Counted from the first letter of the stretch, positions 1 through 6,369 are shown. The stretch: 8,823 nt of DNA from an uncultured Nitrosotalea sp. (GCA_946478655.1 CAMLDG010000008.1:1-8823); one strand, 5' to 3'. Numbers and translations are program-made. The notes: generated by a model from the sequence alone, not told the origin.

Positions 1-138
1 AAACAGTCTGCGCCACCATCTCTTGTAAAAATAATAGAAAAACTCAAAGAAACAGGTCACAGGGCTACTAGAACAAGCATGAATCCAACAGGATTCAAGA
101 CAGATGCTACCATAACCGAGATCTTGTCGCTAGTTTAA
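1..138 (+). CDS. trm1: tRNA (guanine(26)-N2)-dimethyltransferase, C-terminal fragment
   Basis: This is the last 45 residues of an open frame that enters from the left edge and stops at TAA (136-138). Residues 22-36 read ATRTSMNPTGFKTDA, which matches the (A/S)-x-R-T-x-x-x-P-x-G-x-K-T-D-A block near the C-terminus of archaeal and eukaryotic Trm1. The preceding helix (PPSLVKIIEKLKETGH) fits the small C-terminal domain of that family. Trm1 uses S-adenosylmethionine to make N2,N2-dimethylguanosine at position 26 of tRNA. The catalytic Rossmann domain lies outside the window, so its integrity cannot be judged. The stop codon overlaps the stop of the convergent rlmE gene in the shared palindrome TTAA. 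The call rests on this one motif, which is fairly distinctive. Confidence 0.78.
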   Translation, partial: KQSAPPSLVKIIEKLKETGHRATRTSMNPTGFKTDATITEILSLV

Positions 139-731
139 TTTCCAAGATATCCAAGGCAGATATAGTACAGTTCACTGCTTGACTTTCTGCTTGCCTGAGG
201 TTTTCTTAATTGTACTTTGGCAAATTTTTTTCTTATGTAATCTCGAAACTCAATTGAGTACTGCCCGTCAAAGACTTTGAACAGCGCATTGCCTTTTTTT
301 GCCAACACTTGATCCATTATCCTGCTTGCAGCATAGTTTAGTGAAATTTGTCTTGCATGGTCCACGTCCCACATTCCAGTTACAGTAGGTGACAGATCAC
401 ATATCACCGCTTTTATCTTACCGCCAAAGTACTCGAATATTTGTTCCACAATTGATTCGTCTTCAATGTCTCCTCTAATGAAATGGACTTCGGGAATTTC
501 TTCAACAAATGATTTGTCAATTCCCATAACTTGTCCCTTGTTTCCTGCAAGTTCATGTGCAACCTGGCTCCATCCTCCAGGAGAACATCCAAGATCCAAG
601 ACAGAAAATCCAGGACCAATTATTCTGTATGATGTGTTTAGTTCTTTTAGTTTGTATGCAGCTCTACTTCGGTATCCTTCCTTGTGTGCTAATCGCCTAT
701 ACAAGTCACGCCTTGCATCGATTAATTTCAT
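135..731 (-). CDS. rlmE: 23S rRNA (uridine-2'-O-)-methyltransferase, RlmE/FtsJ family
   Basis: The 198-residue protein is a complete single-domain RlmE/FtsJ (RrmJ) methyltransferase. It carries the SAM-binding motif I LDLGCSPGGW (residues 45-54), an acidic ribose-binding position in GIDKS (70-74), and the full catalytic tetrad of the family, K27 (RAAYKL), D112 (VICDLSP), K152 (LFKVFDG) and E187 (SSSELYY). Members 2'-O-methylate a uridine in the A-loop of 23S rRNA (U2552 in E. coli numbering), a late step in large-subunit assembly. Length is that of the minimal family; there is no added TRAM domain, which some euryarchaeal members have. The ATG (731-729) overlaps the TGA of the upstream rpc34-like gene in ATGA, so the two are almost certainly co-transcribed and translationally coupled. 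I see no strong ribosome site before it. Confidence 0.93.
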   Translation of the reverse strand: MKLIDARRDLYRRLAHKEGYRSRAAYKLKELNTSYRIIGPGFSVLDLGCSPGGWSQVAHELAGNKGQVMGIDKSFVEEIPEVHFIRGDIEDESIVEQIFEYFGGKIKAVICDLSPTVTGMWDVDHARQISLNYAASRIMDQVLAKKGNALFKVFDGQYSIEFRDYIRKKFAKVQLRKPQASRKSSSELYYICLGYLGN

Positions 732-1315
732 TTCTTTGCCTTCTTTGTAGAAAGTTCAGTCAGTACCCATTGTTCAATCAAAGGACAAGTCCTTGGACTA
801 ATTTCTCCTTCAAGAGTACATTTTGATTCAACAGGACAAATCAGACAAGGAGCAGATTCTATTGATTGTGTTGTTACAGGGACATGCGCAATCTTTAGTT
901 TGTAAGTCCAACGTCCATTCTCAAGAATTTTTTCTCTTTTTACCAGGTGTTGTCTTTCAAGCTTTAGTGCAAGTCTTGAGCCATCTCTGCTTGAGAGTTT
1001 GAGTTTTTTCCAAAGTTCACTTTGGAACATACCATTATCACCACGTTTTGCAACCAAACCCAAAACAGTTGTTTTTAGCTTTTCCATATCAAGTCCCTCT
1101 ATCTGGAAGTTTTCAATCTCTTTTTCATCAATTTGCTCTAGTTCTTCTTCTGAGAGCTCGGCATCCTTTTTCTTGTCGTTTTTAGATTTTTTCTTGTCAA
1201 GCTTGTCAGATTCTACTTTCTTGGTAATCTTTGGTGATTCCTTTTTCTTTTCTGTCTTGACTAGACTCTTTTTGTCTTCAGCCTTTTTGGTCGGTTTTTT
1301 TTCTTTTTTAGCCAT
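728..1315 (-). CDS. rpc34: Archaeal orthologue of RNA polymerase III subunit RPC34/RPC39, with Fe-S motif
   Basis: This 195-residue protein has three parts. Residues 1-50 are a lysine-rich tail (about 23 of 50 are Lys), followed by an acidic stretch to about 75. Residues 78-142 form a winged helix (LKTTVLGLVAKRGDNGMFQS, then helices ending in a wing at ILENGRWTYKLKI). The C-terminus carries four cysteines, C157, C160, C166 and C177 (C-x2-C-x5-C-x10-C), with the context CPV and GEISPRTC. From memory, human RPC39 ends in a very similar CPV...GEISPSNC segment that binds a 4Fe-4S cluster. Orthologues are known in Crenarchaeota and Thaumarchaeota and have been proposed to specialise the polymerase for non-coding RNAs. 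It overlaps rlmE by 4 bases. The start is ATG (1315-1313); no clear Shine-Dalgarno site is visible. A role as an unrelated DNA-binding winged-helix protein is less likely given the cysteine block. Confidence 0.84.
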   Translation of the reverse strand: MAKKEKKPTKKAEDKKSLVKTEKKKESPKITKKVESDKLDKKKSKNDKKKDAELSEEELEQIDEKEIENFQIEGLDMEKLKTTVLGLVAKRGDNGMFQSELWKKLKLSSRDGSRLALKLERQHLVKREKILENGRWTYKLKIAHVPVTTQSIESAPCLICPVESKCTLEGEISPRTCPLIEQWVLTELSTKKAKK

Positions 1316-1365
1316 AATTAATCACTAATAACTAGAAGTTACTCCGTTATTACAGACACTCGTGC

Positions 1366-1384
1366 AATATAATAACATATAATT
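1366..1384 (-). promoter_or_regulatory. Possible TATA region for the rpc34-rlmE operon
   Basis: The 72-base gap between the two minus-strand genes (1316-1387) contains two AT-rich blocks on the minus strand, AATTATATG and TTATTATATTG. A box centred near 1370 would place transcription start near 1345 and leave a leader of about 30 bases before the ATG at 1315. There is no clear consensus spacing and no BRE that I can identify, so this is a weak call. Confidence 0.28.
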
Positions 1385-1387
1385 TTC

Positions 1388-1870
1388 TTATTGTACCCTA
1401 ATGTAGGCCATCACATTGATACTGTTTTGATTGGTCTTGTCTTTCATTTCTGCCACAATCTGGTATATGCCTGGTGTATCAATAACAGGAGAAAATGTAT
1501 CCTGAATTGGCATAACGGAACTAGTTTGTGCAAAACATTGTGAGAAATAGGCATGTTGGACAATTACTTGTTTTGGAGAGGTGTTTGGATTGTATATTGT
1601 CAAGTACAAGTCACCACAATCAAACGAAGTGTTGTTCACCATCACGCTAAAGTTCAATGGTGTTGATACGGTATAATTGCTGACAAGATTTAGCAACCTG
1701 ATTTGTGCATTTCCTTCTTGTTGTCCAATGTGTGGTGCAAAGTTGAATTGCCACATGTTTAATTGTCTATTTGGTTGTCCCAAAACATCAGATAACACAT
1801 ATCCTCCAAAAATCAATGACACAATTACAGGAAAGACAAAAACGAGATAAGCAATTTTTTTTACTGCCAA
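1388..1870 (-). CDS. Membrane-anchored extracellular protein of unknown function
   Basis: I do not recognise this 160-residue protein. A short positive N-terminus (AVKK) precedes one hydrophobic segment at residues 7-27 (AYLVFVFPVIVSLIFGGYVL), which could be a signal anchor. No consensus cleavage site follows. Residues 40-160 look like a small beta-sandwich: alternating hydrophobic strands and a closing DTPGIYQIVAEM strand typical of Ig-like or cupredoxin-like extracellular domains. C85 and C112 are the only cysteines and could form a disulfide outside the cell. Several N-x-S/T sequons (N65, N73, N79, N80, N96) suit an archaeal glycoprotein. The start is TTG (1870-1868): an in-frame TAA lies directly before it, so there is no upstream alternative. 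Fold and location are inferred; the function is unknown. Confidence 0.72.
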   Translation of the reverse strand: MAVKKIAYLVFVFPVIVSLIFGGYVLSDVLGQPNRQLNMWQFNFAPHIGQQEGNAQIRLLNLVSNYTVSTPLNFSVMVNNTSFDCGDLYLTIYNPNTSPKQVIVQHAYFSQCFAQTSSVMPIQDTFSPVIDTPGIYQIVAEMKDKTNQNSINVMAYIRVQ

Positions 1871-1881
1871 TTATAGTATAA
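1871..1881. repeat. Short palindrome TTATA-G-TATAA next to the TTG start
   Basis: Two perfect 5-base arms flank one central base, directly beside the TTG start codon of the minus-strand gene and inside the divergent promoter region. It could be a regulator half-site pair at the transcription start, or a chance product of AT-rich DNA. No second copy is evident in the window. Confidence 0.25.
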
Positions 1882-1892
1882 GCGCTCTAGTT

Positions 1893-1907
1893 CCCATATA
1901 TCTATTT
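1893..1907 (-). promoter_or_regulatory. TATA-like box for the TTG-started membrane protein gene
   Basis: On the minus strand the sequence AATAGATATATGGG is centred near 1900. Archaeal transcription usually begins about 25 bases downstream, which gives a start near 1874, only a few bases before the TTG at 1870. This suggests an essentially leaderless transcript, which agrees with the lack of a ribosome site. Confidence 0.42.
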
Positions 1908-1942
1908 GGTCGAAAAAGATCCAAGTAACAAATTTGACGAAT

Positions 1943-1951
1943 AAGTTAAAT
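1943..1951 (+). promoter_or_regulatory. TATA-like box for the OLD-like ATPase gene
   Basis: AAGTTAAAT, centred near 1947, lies about 29 bases before the ATG at 1976. This is close to the spacing expected for a transcript starting at or just before the start codon. There is no Shine-Dalgarno motif in the 25 bases before the ATG, which fits a leaderless mRNA. Confidence 0.38.
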
Positions 1952-1975
1952 CACAGCCAAGCCAATAGCCGCTAG

Positions 1976-4057
1976 ATGCGACTTAGAAAATTTAGAGTTC
2001 AAGGTTATCGTTGCATTCATGATTCTGGTGAAATCAAAGTAGGAGACCTTGCAGCATTTGTGGGAAGAAATGAAAGTGGCAAGACCACAATTCTAGAAGC
2101 CCTTACTTTACTTAACAAGGATACAAAACTTTCTGAATTAGACTTGTGTGACGAAATGACTGAAGAGCTCAAGTCCGAGGTAAGACTAGCAGAAGGAGAG
2201 TTTGTGCTAAGTGAGAAAGAGACTGCACTAATTCGAGAAAAATTTCCAAATCTACAAGACATAAGAAAGATGAAGATCTTCAGGACAAACAAGAATCCCA
2301 GAGTACAGTATGACTTTGGTGACGTAAAAATTAGCGGCGAGGCAAGCAAGAGACTCAACTCTTGGGAAAACTTTGTGGACAGGATCAAGTCATTTGTGGA
2401 TGAGATGCCAAATCCCATAAGAATCAGGGTTGATACCAAGTTCCTAAGCGCCCCACCACCACGAACTAGAGAGGTTTTCATGGACATGATGGCAGAATTT
2501 AACAATAACATTTACCTGATTGCATCACAGGAACCATCAATAATTTCAGGATGGAAAGACATCTACCAAGATTTAGAGAGCATATTTGATAACATGCTAA
2601 TAGGAACAAACGAACGTTCAGCTCTTGATAATTTCATAGAAGACAAGTTACATCCACGATTTGTGTACTTTTCAGATTACAAAAAAATACTTGGAAATAT
2701 TGATCTTGAGGAATTTGTCAGAGAGACAAAAGGAATCAGAGCAAAGGGACTAGAATATGTCGAAGAGTTTGACAAGGCAGAGACTGTAAACAATTTATTT
2801 TATCTAGCAGAGCTTGATGCCCAAAAACTCGAAGAGGTTCAAAACAGTCCATCCAGATTGATAAAACTATTACACACTTCAAGCCGAAGACTCAGCGAAA
2901 GACTCAACCCTGCATGGAAGGGAGACCCCATCCACGTAGAGCTGAGATGGAATCCAGGAAATGTTTTGAGTGTGGTCATATCAGATGTACACAAGGATGG
3001 TACTGTTACAAACACAGGACTACTCAACAGAAGAGCTGAAGGATTCAAGTGGACTTTCTCATTTATTGTAAACTTTGCAGCTGAAACACAAAAGGCAGAA
3101 TTGAAAGAAGCAATACTGTTACTTGACGAGCCAGCAAGAAACCTACATCCTGCACAGCAGAGAGGAATCTCAGATCTGCTCAAAGGTCTTGCAGGTTCCA
3201 ACCAGATACTTTACGCAACCCACTCTCCGTTTATGATATTTGATTACACTCAAGGAAACTTGCTAGTAGTAGAGCTTGACAAGAGAAGACACCTAAGTAA
3301 GATCTATTATGATTACTGGAATGCAGATGATCAGACCCTCATTCCAATATTGTATGGTCTGTCAAGAGGTCTTGTCGAATCCATAGTGGATAAACAAATT
3401 GGTTACAATTCAAGGCCTGTGATAATAGTTGAAACCATGTCTGATTGCATGTATCTTAATGCATTTGATAGATTCCTAAAAGATCCAAATCTTTCCATGA
3501 ATCCACTTAACATAGTTCCAGCATACAACAAAAATTCAGTCCTGTCACTTGCCATATTTTACAAAAATCATGGATATGACACTTTTATCTTATTGGACAA
3601 TACCGAGGAATCAAGAAGAATTTCTACAGAACTTCAATCTAATGAATTCAAGTCAGTACAGATGATCTTTTTTGAGCTTGCAGGACAGCCAAGATTGTTC
3701 ATAGAAGACTTGATGATGGAAGACGATTATCTTTATGCCGTAAACCAGACCTACGAAGTCAGATTAAGAAAGGAAGGGTATGCAACACTAACTAAAGACG
3801 ATGTATCCAGCAAAGGCAAGAAGAGTATCATAGACAACCTAAATGAGATTTGGAAAGAGAACCAACACTTGGGGTGGGAGACATTTGACAGAGAAGACAT
3901 TTGCAGATACATTTGTGAAAAAATAGTATTGAATGAGACAGACTTTTTATCAGACAAGACAAAGGACCAGTTCAGATCATTATACAGATTGATTGCAGAG
4001 AGAATAAGACAGAACCAGAACCTAGGTGCGCAGTCAACTACAACACGTAATAGATGA
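1976..4057 (+). CDS. OLD-family-like ATPase with C-terminal TOPRIM-like domain
   Basis: The 693-residue protein has a RecF/SMC-like ABC ATPase split by a long middle insert. The Walker A is GRNESGKTT (30-38). A signature-like RRAEGFKW lies at 352-359, the Walker B is ILLLDEP (380-386), and THSPFM (415-420) holds the H-loop histidine H416. After the ATPase comes a TOPRIM-like region: VIIVETMSD (482-490, with E486 and D490), FILLDNTEE (537-545, D541) and FFELAGQPRLFIEDLM (565-580). In the OLD (overcoming lysogenisation defect) nuclease family these match VEGxxD, DxD and the E(D)LL segment, but here G is T487 and the second Asp of DxD is T543. OLD proteins are ATP-dependent nucleases in repair or phage defence; some pair with a UvrD-like helicase (Gabija), which is absent here. 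The ATG follows an in-frame TAG, so the start is firm. Nuclease activity is uncertain; the ATPase is sure. Confidence 0.82.
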   Translation: MRLRKFRVQGYRCIHDSGEIKVGDLAAFVGRNESGKTTILEALTLLNKDTKLSELDLCDEMTEELKSEVRLAEGEFVLSEKETALIREKFPNLQDIRKMKIFRTNKNPRVQYDFGDVKISGEASKRLNSWENFVDRIKSFVDEMPNPIRIRVDTKFLSAPPPRTREVFMDMMAEFNNNIYLIASQEPSIISGWKDIYQDLESIFDNMLIGTNERSALDNFIEDKLHPRFVYFSDYKKILGNIDLEEFVRETKGIRAKGLEYVEEFDKAETVNNLFYLAELDAQKLEEVQNSPSRLIKLLHTSSRRLSERLNPAWKGDPIHVELRWNPGNVLSVVISDVHKDGTVTNTGLLNRRAEGFKWTFSFIVNFAAETQKAELKEAILLLDEPARNLHPAQQRGISDLLKGLAGSNQILYATHSPFMIFDYTQGNLLVVELDKRRHLSKIYYDYWNADDQTLIPILYGLSRGLVESIVDKQIGYNSRPVIIVETMSDCMYLNAFDRFLKDPNLSMNPLNIVPAYNKNSVLSLAIFYKNHGYDTFILLDNTEESRRISTELQSNEFKSVQMIFFELAGQPRLFIEDLMMEDDYLYAVNQTYEVRLRKEGYATLTKDDVSSKGKKSIIDNLNEIWKENQHLGWETFDREDICRYICEKIVLNETDFLSDKTKDQFRSLYRLIAERIRQNQNLGAQSTTTRNR

Positions 4058-4073
4058 GACGAAAAATATCGTC
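4058..4073 (+). terminator. Small hairpin directly after the OLD-like gene
   Basis: GACGA and TCGTC form a perfect 5-base stem with a 6-base A-rich loop, starting at the first base after the TGA stop and followed by a mildly T-rich stretch (ATTTGTACTTTACT). Archaeal termination depends mainly on oligo-T and this site lacks a long T run, so it may serve as a 3' end stabiliser rather than a terminator. Confidence 0.3.
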
Positions 4074-4075
4074 AT

Positions 4076-4124
4076 TTGTACTTTACTCATAAGTTGTATC
4101 AGGTCACAAATAATAAAAGTACAA
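4076..4124. repeat. 9-base inverted repeat TTGTACTTT / AAAGTACAA upstream of the secreted protein gene
   Basis: Perfect arms at 4076-4084 and 4116-4124 are separated by 31 bases. The right arm overlaps the AT-rich stretch that best fits the TATA box of the downstream gene. The arms are far apart for an RNA hairpin; paired operator sites about four helical turns apart (40 bases between equivalent positions) are one reading. Chance is possible in AT-rich DNA. Confidence 0.4.
4108..4118 (+). promoter_or_regulatory. Possible TATA box for the Ig-repeat protein gene
   Basis: AAATAATAAAA lies about 50 bases before the GTG start, placing transcription start near 4139 and leaving a leader of about 25 bases that contains the GGAGGGG ribosome site. 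A second AT-rich stretch at 4126-4142 is possible but would leave too little leader for that site. Confidence 0.33.
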
Positions 4125-4157
4125 TTTCTTATTAAGATTTAAGTGAGAGAAAGGTTT

Positions 4158-4164
4158 GGAGGGG
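4158..4164 (+). promoter_or_regulatory. Ribosome binding site GGAGGGG
   Basis: A strong Shine-Dalgarno match sits just before the GTG at 4166 and about 10 bases before a second in-frame GTG at 4175. The spacing is short for the first and slightly long for the second, so it does not settle the start. The 4175 start would remove only three residues and leave the signal peptide intact. Confidence 0.6.
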
Positions 4165-4165
4165 A

Positions 4166-6322
4166 GTGAGTAACGTGTTATTAAAATCCAGTATTATTCT
4201 TGTTCTACTTCTTGGTAGTATGCTTACATCATATGTCATACATCCATCTTATGCAGCCCCAGAATTTGTAACAGTAACTGCTACAAATACAGATGGAAAG
4301 ACCACTATTTCCATTAGCAATAGCGCAAACAATACAGCGAATATTCTTTCATTTGTTTTACAGATAACCGGAGATGGCAGTTTCAAATCATTTAAAATTC
4401 AAAATGGATGGTCAGGCACAAAGACTTCACCAACCACTTTGGCATTTAGTGCAATAGAACCACTTGCTCCAGGAAAGACTACATCAATTGAAATCACAAC
4501 AGATCCTCAAATGCCTACCATGACTTGGAAGACATCAGATGGGGAAACAGGTCAGATAAATGCACAAACAACTGAAGTCAAAACATCAGATAACAACACA
4601 ACTGGTAAAACTGGAGATCAGGGAAAACAACAAGGCACTACACAATCTCAGCAAGGCATATTGGATACATCAACATTTAGAATAATTCCATCAACACCAG
4701 CACTTGGTTCCCACATTCGTGTGGTTGGACAAAGTTTTGCAACACAGGCAAATCTTGATCTATATGTAGGCAGTGACAAAATAGGTTCATTTTCATCAAA
4801 TAGTAAAGGAAACTTTGTAGCAACTGTAGTTCTTCCAGCATCAGAACAATCCGGAAGCGTCAACTTTGTTATAAAGGACCAACAAGGTAACCAAAAATCA
4901 TTTTCTACAAACATAAACCCACAGCAAAAAGGTCACGGCCAAGTCTCAGAAATTCCTTTGACATTGAATGTGGATCCTATCTCTCACAGAGGTGAGACAA
5001 AAACAATTTCTGGCACAGATACTCCTGGTGACACCATAACCATAACACTCTTGGATGCAAAAGGAAATCCAATAACTACCAGTACTGTACAATCAGATAA
5101 AGACGGCAAGTATTCAATGACCGATACCATCCCAGTTGACAGAGAGTTTGGCAAGTATTCAATCACAGCTTCAGATGGACAGACACAGGTAACCAAGCAA
5201 TACAGTGTAGTCACAGTTCACAATATCTCAGTAGCACCTGTTGCAAAACGATATGATGCTGGACAGACAGTTGTCATAAATGGTACTGCAATATCAAATG
5301 CACCCGTACATTTTGTCATCATGGACCCGACCAATCATCCAATTGATACCCAGGATGCAAATGTAACTTCTAGTGGAACAGTTACCATATCATACAAATT
5401 GGAAGATTCAGCCATTGAAGGAACTTACACAGTAGATGTAACACAAGGTAGTGATTTCGTCGTTGCTTTCTTCGGAGTAGGTGAAGACATAACACCTCCA
5501 ATAACAGCAACATTAGACAAGGTTAGTTATCAGAATACAGACAAGCCAGTTGTTACCATCACAGGTCCTTCATCTTCGACTATCAACTTTATCATAGTAG
5601 ACCCATCAGACAAACAAAAATTTGCAGACATTGTCAATCTGGGATCAGATGGACTAGCAACATATTCCTTTAACTTGACATCATACACACCAGGAATTTA
5701 CTCTGCCGTTGTATCTCATGCAGAAGAGAAGATAGAAAAAACATTTGCAGTAGGATTATCAACAACAGGTACTGGATTAATCAAACTAAGTACTGTAAAG
5801 GATTCATACTTGCCAGGAGATAACATCATAGTCATTGGTACTGCAAATTCAAACAGTCTTCTCCAACTTTCCTTGACTGATCCCAATGGACAAATAATCA
5901 AGACAGTGCAAACATTCTCAGATAAAACAGGCCACTTTTCTTCATTTGATTTCAGCATTCCACCTGTTGCAACTCCAGGAACATGGAAACTTGATGCCAC
6001 CAGTGGAATCAACCATACACCAGTGCAATTAATTGTAAAATCATCTAAGCAAGCAATTACAGTTCACTTGGACAGACTATCTGGTGCATATGCAAGAGGT
6101 GATATTGTAGAAATATCTGGAACTGATGCAGGTATTACTGCATCTGTGAAGATCACCATAAACAGCAACAGCACTGTCATTGACACACTACCAACATCGG
6201 CAACAAACAGAGGAGACTACCAAACCGATTGGCAGGTTCCACGTAACGTTAATCCTGGAATATACACAGTTGAAGCATCTTCGATCACAGGTAAAGCTAT
6301 AATCAGCATAACAATTCAATAA
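4166..6322 (+). CDS. Secreted protein with tandem Ig-like (beta-sandwich) repeats
   Basis: The 718-residue protein starts with a signal peptide: K7, a hydrophobic core at residues 9-25 (SIILVLLLGSMLTSYVI) and a likely cut after SYA (30) or A31. An N-terminal beta domain (about 34-130) is followed by a Ser/Thr/Gln/Gly-rich linker (135-165). Six beta-sandwich units of about 85-90 residues follow (approximately 169-252, 264-351, 353-438, 446-531, 538-625 and 629-718). The shared pattern is Y-x-x-G-D/Q...V-x-I-x-G-T, an x-x-DP or DxxG turn, a G-x-Y/F strand, then P-G-x-Y-x-V. I see no cysteine in the whole protein and at least eight N-x-S/T sequons. There is no C-terminal membrane segment, PGF-CTERM or sorting tail: the chain stops at the last strand. 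It probably acts at the surface, as an S-layer-associated or adhesion protein. The start is GTG at 4166 (or GTG at 4175). The specific role is unknown. Confidence 0.8.
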   Translation: MSNVLLKSSIILVLLLGSMLTSYVIHPSYAAPEFVTVTATNTDGKTTISISNSANNTANILSFVLQITGDGSFKSFKIQNGWSGTKTSPTTLAFSAIEPLAPGKTTSIEITTDPQMPTMTWKTSDGETGQINAQTTEVKTSDNNTTGKTGDQGKQQGTTQSQQGILDTSTFRIIPSTPALGSHIRVVGQSFATQANLDLYVGSDKIGSFSSNSKGNFVATVVLPASEQSGSVNFVIKDQQGNQKSFSTNINPQQKGHGQVSEIPLTLNVDPISHRGETKTISGTDTPGDTITITLLDAKGNPITTSTVQSDKDGKYSMTDTIPVDREFGKYSITASDGQTQVTKQYSVVTVHNISVAPVAKRYDAGQTVVINGTAISNAPVHFVIMDPTNHPIDTQDANVTSSGTVTISYKLEDSAIEGTYTVDVTQGSDFVVAFFGVGEDITPPITATLDKVSYQNTDKPVVTITGPSSSTINFIIVDPSDKQKFADIVNLGSDGLATYSFNLTSYTPGIYSAVVSHAEEKIEKTFAVGLSTTGTGLIKLSTVKDSYLPGDNIIVIGTANSNSLLQLSLTDPNGQIIKTVQTFSDKTGHFSSFDFSIPPVATPGTWKLDATSGINHTPVQLIVKSSKQAITVHLDRLSGAYARGDIVEISGTDAGITASVKITINSNSTVIDTLPTSATNRGDYQTDWQVPRNVNPGIYTVEASSITGKAIISITIQ
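4670..6319 (+). repeat. Six diverged protein-level tandem repeats (Ig-like units)
   Basis: Successive units share the opening strand with G-D/G-Q/G-E and an IxGT motif (ISGT, INGT, ITGP, VIGT, ISGT), spaced about 90 residues apart. The middle strand often carries DP (MDPTNH, VDPSDK, TDPNG). A closing G-x-Y/W strand (FGKY, EGTY, PGIY, PGTW, PGIY) ends most units. The DNA copies have diverged too far for direct nucleotide repeats to be visible by eye, which indicates an old duplication series. Confidence 0.7.
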
Positions 6323-6339
6323 AGAACCAATTAGTAATA

Positions 6340-6349
6340 TTTTTTATAT
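6340..6349 (+). promoter_or_regulatory. TATA box for the apt-mtnP operon, overlapping a T run
   Basis: TTTTTTATAT is the clearest TATA-like element in the window, centred about 25 bases before the GTG at 6370. Transcription would begin at the start codon itself, giving a leaderless mRNA. The six T residues at 6340-6345 lie 18 bases after the stop of the preceding gene and could also act as its oligo-T terminator. Confidence 0.58.
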
Positions 6350-6369
6350 CCACTACTTGAGAACGATTT

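Noticed and set aside
466..826. Overlapping plus-strand open frames opposite rlmE
   Set aside because: The minus-strand frame carries all RlmE catalytic residues; the antisense frames have no motif and low-complexity composition.
999..1328. Plus-strand open frame of 109 residues opposite rpc34
   Set aside because: It is a Ser/Phe-rich antisense shadow of the lysine- and glutamate-rich stretch of rpc34; no ribosome site and no recognisable domain.
2017..2511. Minus-strand open frame of 164 residues inside the OLD-like gene
   Set aside because: It lies opposite the Walker A region of a clearly coding frame and is a Ser/Leu-rich shadow with no start signal.
1976..4057. A Gabija-like or other multi-gene phage defence system
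   Set aside because: Only the OLD-like component is present; flanking genes encode surface proteins with no helicase, nuclease or methylase, and no mobile-element signs are visible.
4058..4165. A small RNA gene or riboswitch in the longest intergenic gap
   Set aside because: The only structures seen are a 5-base hairpin after the stop and a widely spaced 9-base inverted repeat; there is no GC-rich fold or known motif.
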